The position numbers and the translations under genes are program-made. DNA of 64,000 bases from Chalara sp. BL73 (taxonomy: Eukaryota; Ascomycota; Leotiomycetes; Helotiales), in NCBI GenBank assembly GCA_918026815.1, contig CAKJVC010000151.1, positions 1-64,000 on the forward strand, in the 5' to 3' direction. Shown piece by piece: positions 32,874 through 43,395 of the stretch. Each line of letters opens with the position of its first letter. Positions within the stretch are counted from its first letter, which is position 1. Below the pieces are notes generated by a model. It saw only the letters and a list, made by a program, of their open reading frames with translations. It was not told the origin of the DNA and made no database searches.

Positions 32874-34192
32874 TTATAACTCCGAATCATCGCAACCCCC
32901 CAAGCCAAGCTCCAGACTGATCACCAGGCTCTTGCTGACAGCCATCTCCCTAAAGCTAACTCGCCCCGTCCACCAGTCCAACCATCCTTCCACTCTCGCG
33001 CCTTCCTCGGGATCGAACAGGCCAACACTGACGTCGACCAGACTTGGTCTCTCAGCTATCTGCAGATTAGCCCCCAATATGTCATTGCTTGTGTACGTTT
33101 CTCCACTAAAATACACATAGGGATGGACAAGGCAGCAGGAGGAGATGTCTGACGCCCTCACTTACCACAATGCCAGAAAACAGTTGCACCACAGGTCCCG
33201 CAAAACTCCCTCCACACACCCTCCGAGCTATCATACCTCGTCAACGTGCCAAAATTGTAGTCCAGCGGCTCTCCATTCCCCTGGAAGATATTGCATTTCG
33301 GGACGAAAGCCCAAGGTTGGATCTCAAAGCTGTATCTGCATCAGCACCACAATGATCCTAAGCTTTACAGCCCCGAACAATCGACCAAAAAGGTGACATG
33401 GTGATAAACTCACCCAGAGGCCAGACGGCAAGACCTGCATACACACGTCCCAGCCAGATATTTGGTATCATTATCCCTCAACCACCACGCCTCATTCCCG
33501 GGATTTGCCGAGGACACGCTTCCATGATACGGGACTATGAGATCCGAAAAAGGGCTCCTAGCCCGCTTACTCTCCTCCTCGGGTCTCGAGATCCAAAACC
33601 GCACGCCGCCGCAATGGCAGCTCGCCTCCAGCCTCTCCTTCCCTTCTTTCCTTTCCAGCATTCGCGGCAGGTTATATGGAACCTCCGTTTCGTTATTATT
33701 CCCTAACCACTTGCCCAGGGGCCTCTCATGTCCCATCGAATCATCAAAAGCGGTATTCAGCCAGATGGAAACCCCGCCATCCAACGTATCCCCGACGAAC
33801 TTACACCCTGTCCACTTAATAATATCTTCCGTCTGATCCAACAGTCCCGTCGCAAGCGCGTAGATCCTGCCCTCCCCCTCCTCGTTCTCCCACCCTGCCG
33901 CAACATGCGCACCGCACGTGCCGCAAAAATACCTCGTCAACCTATCTGACGTCTGGTATGCCTTGAGCTTGTAGGTTTCTGGATTAAAACCGCAGTCTGA
34001 GGGGTTAAAGGAGGGATCTTTGGTGAGGGCGATGTACGAGATGCCTGTAGAGCCAGAGAGCTTGCGACATGTGGTGCAGAGACAGAGAGGGTGGGGGATG
34101 GGAAGGGCAGACGCGGGGAATGACCATGTATAGCTGAAATTACCACAGGCGCATGTTGCTGTTATTGGATCGGTGGGTTGAGGGTTCTTCAT
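32874..34192 (-). CDS. tandem GFA-domain (CENP-V/GFA) protein
   Basis: Model: complement(join(32874..33100,33166..33335,33414..34192)), 391 aa, introns of 65 and 78 nt. Two glutathione-dependent formaldehyde-activating (GFA) zinc folds follow each other. The first has TCACG, LCTTCRKLSG and YFCGTCGAHV. The second has SCHCGG, CVCRSCRLASG and EFCGTCGATVFWH. Each therefore keeps the CxC, CxxC and CxxC ligand sets for two zinc ions. The family is small carbon-sulfur-lyase-like proteins; the real substrate of fungal double-GFA proteins is unknown. The last junction uses an AG four bases past a nearer one, because only that keeps the frame. It leaves a slightly long insert (TYTSNDILGANLQIA) after FWHCE. 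Confidence 0.87.
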
Positions 34193-34814
34193 GGTGTTTT
34201 TGAGGGATCGATAACTTAAGGTTATGTATGAGAGCTTAAGGCCGTAAGTGGGGCCGATGTCCTTTTTGTGACAAGAGCCCTTAGATAGGACTTGTTTGAC
34301 GAACGATGGGTCGCTCTTTAATAGAGGAATTACAATCTAGGGTGTTGATAACGTAAGTAGGTGTATGTGTTGTATGGAGCAGCTGAGGTTTGCTATGTCT
34401 ACCTGGAAGATGTATCAACACTTTCAGGAGAGACGTGGGGGCATTTGTATTTATAGTTGTACGCTGCATACATAGCTGCCGCCACGGCAATCGTGATCCA
34501 AGTTCGAGGAGGGGTGGATCTAGTCATTCAGATCAACCTCACTCATAAAAACTGATGGCCTCACACTCATCGCTAAAAATAGCCTAGAGGTGTCGACTTG
34601 TTGAGCATGGATAAGCGCACTTGTCACAAGTGGTGTATTATTCCTTTATTGTAATTTTTACTCTATTGTAGGATTTACTTTATTGTAATTTCTACTCTAA
34701 CGTAAAAGATCTTAGTTTTGGCATTGGTAAGCCTGAGGTGAAGATGAGCACGTTCAAACACTATTCACACGGCTCCCAGGTCTCAAACATTTATATAGAT
34801 AGAGTTGTGTTTAA
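34193..34814. other. intergenic region
   Basis: This lies between two minus-strand genes. There is AT-rich repetition of TTTATTGTAATTT near 34645-34690. No gene seen. Confidence 0.45.
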
Positions 34815-35537
34815 CTACCAAGGAACTTCCTCTCCACTGCTGTAATAAAATTTTCCCGAATCCTCATCCGTCAACGTTCTCAAACACTGCAATATCCCTC
34901 TCACACTGTCCTCTTTCTCCATCAGCGCTCCGTCTCCACCCATCCGCGTCTTAACCCAGCCGGGATCCATACATATAACAATCACTCCTCTCTCACTTTT
35001 TTTAAAATCGCTAGCTTGATGCACAGTCAACATATTTAATGCCGCCTTCGATATCGAATATGTCGTATGCATTGTTGGCACCTGATATCTTGGACCAAAC
35101 GTCATCGATGCTATGCCTGAGGTCATGTTCATAACCACAGTACCTCTTTGCAAATGTGGGAGGAGACTTCTGACGACTTCTGCGGGCCCTAGGACATTAG
35201 TCTTGATATGAGCCACCAGACCAGCTTCAGTAATTTCCAAACTATTGTCGTCTCGGATATCTTGGATGGCAGCATTATTAAGAAGGTAATCAATTTTTCC
35301 ATCAGACCCTATCACCTCCGAGACATTTTTGGCGAAAGAACGAATGGATTCCAAAGAGGAGATATCGCACGTAAGGATGTAAATATTTTTATGCTTATTT
35401 AAAGCCTCAAGGCCGGAGTTATCAGATGATGAAGAGCGGGTGCAGGCGATGATTGTATTTGCTGAATCGAGAGAGAGCTGCACCACAAATTCGAGACCAA
35501 TGCCTCTATTTGCACCAGTGACAACATAGGTACCCAT
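34815..35537 (-). CDS. short-chain dehydrogenase/reductase (classical, 240 aa)
   Basis: Single exon. TGANRGIG at residues 7-14 binds NAD(P), and NNAA at 87-90 replaces the usual NNAG. The catalytic set is Ser at about 140 (NMTSG) with Y160-x3-K164 (TYSISK). The length is right for a cytosolic classical SDR, and the N-terminus starts directly with the beta-strand of the Rossmann fold, so the start is secure. It is an intact enzyme of unknown substrate. It is on the same strand as the GFA gene downstream and the regulator upstream, which may place it in the same metabolic neighbourhood. Confidence 0.92.
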   Translation of the reverse strand: MGTYVVTGANRGIGLEFVVQLSLDSANTIIACTRSSSSDNSGLEALNKHKNIYILTCDISSLESIRSFAKNVSEVIGSDGKIDYLLNNAAIQDIRDDNSLEITEAGLVAHIKTNVLGPAEVVRSLLPHLQRGTVVMNMTSGIASMTFGPRYQVPTMHTTYSISKAALNMLTVHQASDFKKSERGVIVICMDPGWVKTRMGGDGALMEKEDSVRGILQCLRTLTDEDSGKFYYSSGEEVPW

Positions 35538-36873
35538 AGTGAAGAAATCAATGTTGGTTGAGAATTGAAGAGAGATATCACACGTTGACAGTCACATTTT
35601 TATATTTTTGACATCCGGAGATAAGGATTTATCTGATTTATCTGCGCTCTGAATTGGGAAGACAAAAGAAATACTTTATTCTTAGCATCAACCTAAGTGT
35701 TGATGTTGGTGAGTCACTGAAACGTCACAGAATACCGGCCAATAAGAGAGAGTCGGGCAAATCAGCGCCAAGGATATACCTTATAAAGTCCCATTTATGA
35801 AAACAAGAGTGGGACTGATCTGCTCGCGGGGCTACCTTGCGCCTTACTTCTGATGGGCTTTTGATATAATGCCTTCCGGTGTCGGGTTATCCACATAAGC
35901 ATTTTTTCAGGTTTGCATCATGCAACGAATATGTTCCCCACTATATGTATCGTGGGTGGCCAGAAGAATTCTGTTGCATCAAGAATTCAATAAAGAGTGC
36001 TCGACAGAATCAACAAAGACTTTGATTGGCTGAATTCCACCGGGATCCTGTGGATTCTGGGAATCTCGGGGATCTCGGTGCCGAGAGATCGCTAAGTGGT
36101 AAGAACATCCAGAATCAGGATTTTGCCCGTCAACAGATATTTTATAAACCAAGTGCCTCGATGCATGACTTCAGATACCTGTATTGTAACGGCCAACTCT
36201 TGCAATTGGCTCAACTCAAACCCCTTTCCCCAAACCCTTGCATGCTTCTCCTCCTCCTCCTCCTCTTCGCTCTAGCTCAATCGCTCGATATCTCCACTAA
36301 CTTTCCACTTTAAACTGGCTCTACCGACTGCGTCTCATATGCACTGGCGTAACTGGTTACCTATGCATTGAACTTGTATTTTCATTAAACACTAGAGATA
36401 TAGCTAGCCGGCCGTACACTTTCGGCAGTCCTCGAGATCCTCAGATACGGTACCATATCCGGCTTGCCAAAGCTGTCGCGTAGAGACTGCCCCTGCAGCC
36501 TATACGTAGTTGGCTATTTTTTGCTTGGAGCTCACCAGCAAATTCTAAGGCGTAAATTAAGGATAAATCTAATGCGTGATAGAAGCTCTGGGCATCTGGT
36601 CCACTAGACACTACTTGTTCCGCATCATGCCGAGTGTTTCTCTCCGCGAGCCCAGCTATAGATAGAACCTACTGTTGGATACCTATCACGTAGAAAAAGG
36701 CGTAGTAGTTTAACTGCACTCTTGCTGGTGTGATTATGGTTCCTTGATTGATTCTACAGCTCTAGTTCTACGGAGTTGAGTGAGATCGCGGCCCCACGTT
36801 TCAAGTGCTGGTTACATGATCATAACTGCATACAAATAGCTACTAATACCTATACAGCTCTTACTGCTCGTAC
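35538..36873. other. gene-free stretch with a CTC run
   Basis: A (CTC)n microsatellite lies at about 36246-36266. I see no gene between the SDR and the regulator's 3' end. Confidence 0.45.
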
Positions 36874-38498
36874 TTAACTAACGTCTCCAGCTTTTATTTG
36901 GCCTAAAGGCAATTGTCTCCCCAACAAATTCGCGTCTTCGATACAATCGGAATTTGCTAGTTCAGCCCAGCCGTGTCCAGCAATCCATAGAGCTTCTCTT
37001 GAGCCCTGATCAAAACAACCGTATGCTACGTCTTGAATGAATAGAAAGCTGAATGTACTTATAAAACGCCGGGACTTTCTATAGCAATATTTGAGAGACC
37101 GCAGAATCTCACAAGCGAGGCCTCTGGTATCAGATGTTATACCAAGCAGAGCCGTTCCGTTTAGCATGTCTAGAATAACACCTTGATCGGTTGACTGGAT
37201 TGAGTTGGGAGATAGCACGAGTATCTGCCATAGCTGGAGTAGCAAGATTCGTATTGCGTTGTGAATGCAAACCGTAAACGCGGTCCACGGCATGTCGTAT
37301 TCCAAAAGTGTGGCAAAGGGTGATTCTGTATTTGCCTGATGTATAGGAATTTCTGTAGCAGATCGCGCATGCTCTGATTCCCACTGGCACCACCAGTCAT
37401 TCATTTCTTCAAGAGATAGAGCAACCTGAGTTCTGAGCTGAGCATACTCAGGTTCTCGGGTGCTCTTGCTGCTGCCGCATACCTTGACTTGAGCAAGGTA
37501 TCCACCAATATCTGTCCCAATGTCGACCAGATAATCAATGGCTAACTTCGATGCTGAATCGTCTTCCCAAGGCACCGTTTTCCAAATTGGATCGCAAAGG
37601 AACGTCCTCTGACGAGAAATAATCGACTTTGCAACCTGCACTGTATCAGATACTGAACATGTTGAAACGAAGTATCTCTGACCAGCATGATACGATGCTC
37701 TAAGAATATGCTTTTCCCAGCATAGGACTTTTGCTGCCATGGACCTCTCATCTCCAAAAGCCACCCCAGACCATTTGCATGCCACATCCAAGCTTTCTCA
37801 GTCTTAGACGCAAATATCTACACTCGTTAGCACCTTTCTGCAATCCAACGACTTTTATAGCTTACCTCATACATACTGAGAGCAGTTATAGACGCCAAAG
37901 TACTGTCAGTACGCCGATCATCTGGATCCGAAAGTTGGTTGCAGATCTCCACCAGCGCTTGCCCATACAGTCCGCGCGCGTTCGTTATCACATTAGAGCT
38001 CTTGTGAGCTTGTCCAAAAATAATCGCGGCCAAAGAATCCCAGGACTTGTAGCGCAGCCTTTGAGGAGTCTTGACCAGCTCGGTGATCCAAGCCATCGGC
38101 AAGCCACATCGAATTTCCTCTGCAGCATTCCAGGGATATCGAGTCTCTCCAAACAACTTAGACACTAGATAAGACATGAATATGTCGTCCTTGAATGCTG
38201 TTAAAGGTAGTGTATTTGCAGAGAAAGGAGCAGGACTCAGCGGTTGAGACCGGTGAATCTGGCCCGCATGAGATACCAATTGAGAACGTCTTGTTACTGT
38301 TGATAGTTCGAGAGACTGTGCATGAGAGACTGCCATGGAGCGTTGGATACGGGGCTCCTCATCCACAAATCTCAGTCGTTGTGCGAAGCCGGCGCATTTA
38401 ATACCCGCTGCACTGCAACGAGTGCAGTTTGGACGTGTATCGTCACATTTGACCTTCCTTCTTTTGCAGGATCCGCATCCTTTACTCAGCGCTCCCAT
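36874..38498 (-). CDS. Zn2Cys6 transcription factor
   Basis: Model: complement(join(36874..37635,37683..37817,37866..38498)), 509 aa. Both introns (48 nt) join in phase 0. The first has a GTAAGC donor; the second runs from GTCAGA to GCAG with a CTGAT branch. The binuclear cluster is C8-x2-C11-x6-C18-x6-C25-x2-C28-x6-C35, in GCGSCKRRKVKCDD. The rest follows the Fungal_trans_2/DUF3468 style: ITALSMYE, TEKAWMWHANGLGWLLEMRG, SIFLEHR, RTFLCDPIWKTVPWEDD and LEEMNDWWCQWESE. It is a nuclear DNA-binding regulator. An upstream in-frame ATG (38633) would add 45 residues; I prefer the start just before the cluster. It is divergent from the cupin gene and lies among the SDR, cupin and MFS genes, so it may control them. 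Confidence 0.88.
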
Positions 38499-38711
38499 AG
38501 CGGCCCCTTCGTTATCAAGAAGAGCTGGGGTTATAAATAGACTTGGAGACTGGGTCTCGCATGAAGAATGACACAGAAGAGCCCGTGAATCAAAGGTAGA
38601 ACAATAAGGGAGGAAGTTCGCACATAATACCATGCATGAGGAGGAAGAAGGTATCAGTAGCGATTGAACAGATGATCCTAGATCTTATAAATCACTGTAT
38701 CCGGCTTAGTA

Positions 38712-38826
38712 GGCTCGCGCAAATAACCCTGAAATAAGCTGAGCATCAAAGCACGTGACAACACTAGCGTTGTGGGCTCGCGAAAATAACCCTGAAATAA
38801 GCCTAGTATTAATGCACGTCAAAACA
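38712..38826. repeat. tandem duplication of a promoter block
   Basis: Copy 1 (38712-38764) and copy 2 (38774-38826) share GGCTCGCG, then AAATAACCCTGAAATAAGC and GCACGT, ending AACAC. They are offset by 62 bp. Copy 1 carries a full CACGTG E-box and copy 2 a CACGTC variant. The position inside a divergent promoter suggests a duplicated control element. Confidence 0.75.
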
Positions 38827-39075
38827 CGGTAATTAATATCAAGCCAATCAGGAACATATATAAGGCTATCAAATTGCGAACCCGTAGAACTATCTCGAAT
38901 CGGGAATTGGGTACGGACTTTCAAGTGCTCTTGTAGCTATATTGATTTCGAAATGCGTCAAACGCAAGGACGGTCCGAACATTTTATCGATTCCAGAGTC
39001 CGGGCGGCACGTTGGGAACCAATCTACTCAAACCCAAATAGCAATAGCAGTGAGGTCGGTATTTGAGGAAGAGAG

Positions 39076-39081
39076 TATAAA
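39076..39081 (+). promoter_or_regulatory. TATA box of the cupin gene
   Basis: TATAAA 78 bp before the ATG at 39159, followed by pyrimidine-rich sequence, as in many fungal core promoters. Confidence 0.5.
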
Positions 39082-39158
39082 TTGACCATCCCCCTAATTC
39101 TTGCCCATCTAATATTTTTGATTCCATAATCCAACCCAGTCAGGCAACATTGATCAAT

Positions 39159-39692
39159 ATGGCGACCGAGTCCCCCAACCTCAGTGTCCACATTACAACA
39201 AATTCAGACTCGGAGGAAAGAACCTCATTCTTCCTCCCTCTTATCCCGCCACCAATCCAAATCATAGGTCCTACAACATCAATGTCCTATATCTACTCCA
39301 CACGGCCCTCTTTCACCCTAACCCACAACGCGGACCTAAGCACATATCGCGACGTCCTCTCTTCCGGCCCTCCATACGTTTCTTTCCCCGTCTCAGGCGC
39401 TAGCGGCGTCGTCTATCTAAACTTCGGCCCTAATCCGGAGCAGGAAGAGGGATTTTGGCATCGCACGCAGACGGTTGATTATATTGTAATACTTGAAGGG
39501 GAGCTAGAGCTGAGCCTGGATGGTGGAGAGACGAGGATCGTGAAGAAGGGAGATGTGGTTGTGCAGAGGGCTGCGATGCATAAGTGGAAGAACCTGAGTA
39601 GGACGGAGGGAGCGATATACGTAGCCGTCTTGTTGGGAGCAGATGGAGCAATGGAGGGAGGGATAGAGTTTGGCAGGGAGGTTTTGAAATAG
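39159..39692 (+). CDS. cupin-fold protein
   Basis: Single exon, 177 aa. A conserved cupin barrel occupies about residues 75-165. Motif 1 is seen as FWHRTQTVDYIVILEGELEL and motif 2 as GDVVVQRAAMHKWKN, which supply histidine/glutamate metal ligands. Only one histidine is present in the usual HxH position, so metal binding may be weak or altered. Small cupins of this type are frequent in fungal secondary-metabolism and aromatic-degradation clusters. No signal peptide is seen. An upstream TATA box and the ATG context (AATATGGCG) support the start. It is divergent from the Zn2Cys6 regulator. Confidence 0.88.
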   Translation: MATESPNLSVHITTNSDSEERTSFFLPLIPPPIQIIGPTTSMSYIYSTRPSFTLTHNADLSTYRDVLSSGPPYVSFPVSGASGVVYLNFGPNPEQEEGFWHRTQTVDYIVILEGELELSLDGGETRIVKKGDVVVQRAAMHKWKNLSRTEGAIYVAVLLGADGAMEGGIEFGREVLK

Positions 39693-40262
39693 GAAGGGCG
39701 TGGTTGTTTAGTATCTGGAAAACCAGGTTTTGTGCAGTACTAACTCTAGATATCTGAATAGATTGAATTACTTACCGTGGGAAGTCAAGTCAACACCGTT
39801 AGTAGATACTAAACCTAAGAACCCTACTGTGGTGTAGGCGAGTCAAATTGAACTCTGGACGTGAACATCATCGCCGAGTAGATTGAGACATCTCGGTTAT
39901 GGGCCCTTGCAAAAATAGAGAGTCGAGCCGTGTTCCTGTAGAATGTGTTAATGCTTCGAGAAGGGCCTTAGAGCTTGGTAAACACTTTCGAGTATGGCGG
40001 ACAAAGCAAAAGTATTGCAGTCTGTACTGGGCGTTTCGGCTGTGATGGGGGTGGTATTTATCGATAATGGCTAGGACAGAGTAAACGGCAGCAGTTCTGA
40101 TGGAACAGACGAGGTCAATGAAGTGCATGGGTGAGCGCAGTCTAAGAGCCCCAAGCACGTGCCTATTAATAACCTTAACAGGAAGTCTTGTTAAACACGG
40201 TTCGAAATTATTCATTAAGACTAAACTAAATTTGGTGTCACTTCCTATTTGTATTCAACCCT
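39693..40262. other. intergenic region
   Basis: No gene seen. A minus-strand frame at 39868-40215 has no motif. Confidence 0.4.
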
Positions 40263-40620
40263 ATGCATTCTAACAGTTATACTTATAATGCTTCTACGCT
40301 CCACCCAGCCATTGAAACGGACCAGTCAGATGTAGCTCGCATCTTACTCGACAACAATGCTGGCTATCGAAGTAACCAAGTATGCTCCGCGCTTGCAGTT
40401 GCCGTCGTACTCAAAAATATTACAGCCGTCCAGCATTTCTTGCTATACAATCGTGGGAGTCACTGAACTTTCAAGCATATATTTTCAGGCTTAGGCGTAA
40501 TAAAGAGGTATTACTATCTCTATCTTGAAGTCGCTGCAAGTACTGGCAATCTCCAACTAGTTGGGCTACTGCCGCAACATAGATTAATTATAGAACTGTT
40601 TTCAGTAGGGCTTAGAAAAT
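40263..40620 (+). pseudogene. ankyrin-repeat relic
   Basis: The frame 40263-40466 reads TLHPAIETDQSDVARILLDN then ALAVAVVLKNITAVQHFLL, an ankyrin-type helix-turn-helix pair. A stop ends it, and a second frame near 40525-40590 gives LEVAASTGNLQLVGLLPQ, another ankyrin repeat. No longer ORF surrounds them, so this is a decayed fragment. Confidence 0.55.
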
Positions 40621-40662
40621 GTCTCCAGTAACATCACACAGCGGCAATGAACAGCTTGCCAA

Positions 40663-43395
40663 CTATGGAGTGTGCGCAGGGTCTGGTGCTATTCTCAAAC
40701 TGCCTTCAGGTATAGAACTCATAAATGATATCGGGGTTCCAGAGCGCGATGTTGACATTACGCGCGCTGAATTTGACAGCCATCTCCACGAACGTTCCGC
40801 TTCCGGGTCTTGTATGAACGATAGCGGCGGCAGTTTCGGTGGGGAATCGGGAACCACAGATCCTCGTTGTCGTGCCCCTGACACAGACATGATAGGTATC
40901 CATGGTACAAGGTAAAAGGATACTGCGCAAACGATCGAGCAGGTTAGACCGAGAAGAAACGTTCTTCGTATTGAGTACACAAGAGCTTCCAGCGCGATTT
41001 TTTGATACTCTGTTGGTATGAACTCTCTGACTGTGGCGGGGTCCAATATTATCAAGCGCTTGAAGATTAACGGTATATCAAGCGACTCGACACGCATCCT
41101 TAGGATCCTGTTGAAGATTGTACTGGATACTGGCAGAGAGATCGTACTAAAGATGAAGTAAGTTTAGTACCCTTCTCCTTGAGCTGTGAGCTTCAACAGC
41201 CTGACTTACGATCCTAACAAGGAAGAAAAGAATGTCAATCCTTGAGCGATGGAATGGTGTTCATCCGCCAAAGATGTCTGACAAGCAGCTACGTTTGCCA
41301 GCATCAGACATCCGAACCCTGATCCTAGAATGGATTGGTAAATTGTACGTGTTACTGAAGGTGTGTTTATATCCAAAGTGCATGTCAATCCTGCACCAGT
41401 GGCTAGAAGGGCTCCGCCAAACATGAACAACGGATTATAGTATCGGGTCTTTGATACAATCAAGCTTGTTATAAAAGCTCCTACGCTAACAGATATAGCG
41501 TAAGGGAGTAAGCTGATTGCACTCTCCTCGGCAGACTGGCCGTCTACAGCCTAATTTCTGCTGTTAATTGGAAGCTGTGGTTTGATATCTTACGTACCTG
41601 AAAATATATTGCGAGGAAGAATATAAAGTTTATGGTGGTTGCAAAAAGAAAGATTAGCCCGAGGCAACAACTCCAAACGGCTCTTATGGACAGTAGCCAT
41701 CTAGGGGTGAGGGAGACTTCAGAACTGATGAATTTGGCGTGGACTAGAAATGCGACCAAAAGAACCACAGCACCAATCACAAGCAGCTTTTCGCTATTCC
41801 TAAGCTCTGTCGAGCTAGATATTAGCTGCAGAGCGCAAGTCAGGCAGACAAGGCTCGATATCAGAAGTGATCCTCCAACCAGGTCCAACCTTCTGACCTT
41901 TTCCCACACGGAAAGACTAAGAACGACAGAAGAAGCCGATCCTTTCGGGCAGAAGAAAAATATTATTACTATTGAAACAGTGGCAATTGGGATGTTGACC
42001 CAGAACGACCATCGCCATCCGATGCTATTAGCAATAACGCCACCAATGATGGGGCCGGATACGGTGCATGCTCCTAATATACCCTTGTTAGCCACAAATA
42101 TGCCACCGGCATAGACGACCTGCAGACCAACCTAGAATGACAGCGCTTGCTGCCTCGAGAAAGACTCGATATTTGCGCGGCGCTGCAAGAGCCATGATTC
42201 TCATCGCCCCGGTAATAATACCCGCTGCGCCGACTCCAGCTAAGGCACGGCCGGTGATGAATATGGCCGAAGTGCGTGCGATAGCGCACAGTATAGAACC
42301 AACTGGCCTGTCAGATTTGACCGCTGAAATGTACGAGTGAGTTACCGGTGATGATAGCCAGTGCTGAAATGAATAGCCACTTTACCCTCCACAGGGAATA
42401 GCATTTTCCAAATAATGGCATGAGGACCATCTGAGGAAGGAAATATGCCGAGGCATACCACCCAATATCGGCAGGTTCATGAAATTCCGATACAAGCTGA
42501 AGAACTATGATTGCTGCGAGCTGTCAGTCATGCGAGGAGTGGGTTAGGGCTCAGCAAAGTTTTGCTGGTGGATAAGTAGTACCAATGACTCCGTCGTCCA
42601 AGACTACCTGCAATGCAACACTTAGTCAATTTCTTTCTCTGTCTAAGAAATAGGTTTAGCATAGGAAGAGAACCCTACCACAACGCAAGGCAGAGCGGCG
42701 CTTAAGAGAATCAGAAACAGTCTTATTCCGCGAGGGTACTCTTGAGTAATGTCCTCAGTTTTCTCCTCCAAATCGCTGCTGATCTGCCTTTCGCCATATT
42801 GACTCAGGACCTTTCGGAAAGGAGATGAAAACCCCCCCCAGATACTTTTTATTACAGCCTCTGGAGTGGATTGAACGCCGGGCCAGGTTTCACTAAAGCT
42901 ACTGTACTGAATGCGTTCGTCAATTGTTTGGAGGCCAGCTTCTAGATTGATTCTATAAGCTTGACTCGACCGGGAGCTCTGGCGAAAGGTGGCCTGCCTT
43001 TTGTAATGCTGAGATGGGAGAGGCGTTGATCGTAAATCATTTCCCTGGAATTCATCAGCGTAACGGGACAATCGTTCTTTTTGGAGCCTCCGACGAGTTC
43101 GGCTTGGTGGGGCAACCGGAAGTTCCTGATGCAGGTGGTATGTTCCAGACACTGGTGAGAGACGCCAATTATCAGAATGTTCCGTGTAGGATCCGCTACG
43201 GTTATTTTCATATTCCAAAGGCCGCTGCACCATCCCGCGTGCTATTCTTGCCCCTTCCAAGCCTATCTGTGTAGTACGTGGTTGCTCTTCAGAATGCTGT
43301 CGGAATGGCCAATCGTCAAGATATTGTGCGTCGCTATGTTGAGACAATGACTGGTTTGAGGTAGGGTGCCTGTTGGAACTAATGGCCATTCCCAT
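40663..43395 (-). CDS. MFS transporter, DHA-type drug/metabolite exporter
   Basis: Model: complement(join(40663..41146,41210..41550,41598..42073,42132..42302,42346..42513,42583..42607,42679..43395)), seven exons including one of 25 nt, 793 aa, all in phase. Membrane-helix signatures of 14-helix (DHA14-like) exporters are present: VVVVLDDGVIAIIVLQLV then DIGWYASAYFLPQMVLMPL (helices 1-2), ITGRALAGVGAAGI, ACTVSGPIIGGVIANSIGWR followed by WSFWVNIP (motif C region), and a C-terminal RRTFLLGLTCSIVCAVSFYL. It is a proton-driven exporter in the plasma membrane; the substrate is unknown. It is unusual in having a polar N-terminal extension of about 225 residues before the first helix and a long tail. 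It is close to the Zn2Cys6 and cupin genes. Confidence 0.87.

Larger units (their letters stand above)
38499..39158. promoter_or_regulatory. bidirectional promoter region, regulator/cupin
   Basis: A 0.66-kb shared region between the Zn2Cys6 gene (minus) and the cupin gene (plus). It contains a duplicated block (38712-38826) with CACGT cores, CGG/CCG-containing sequence near 38998-39008, and a TATA box at 39076 for the cupin gene. Confidence 0.5.

Noticed and set aside
41632..42114. A 160-aa plus-strand open frame
   Set aside because: It is the shadow of exon 5 of the MFS gene, whose minus-strand frame has clear transporter helices and consistent splice sites.
42643..43211. Alternative frames overlapping the MFS first exon
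   Set aside because: Only the 250-aa minus frame continues through GT-AG introns into the transporter helices.
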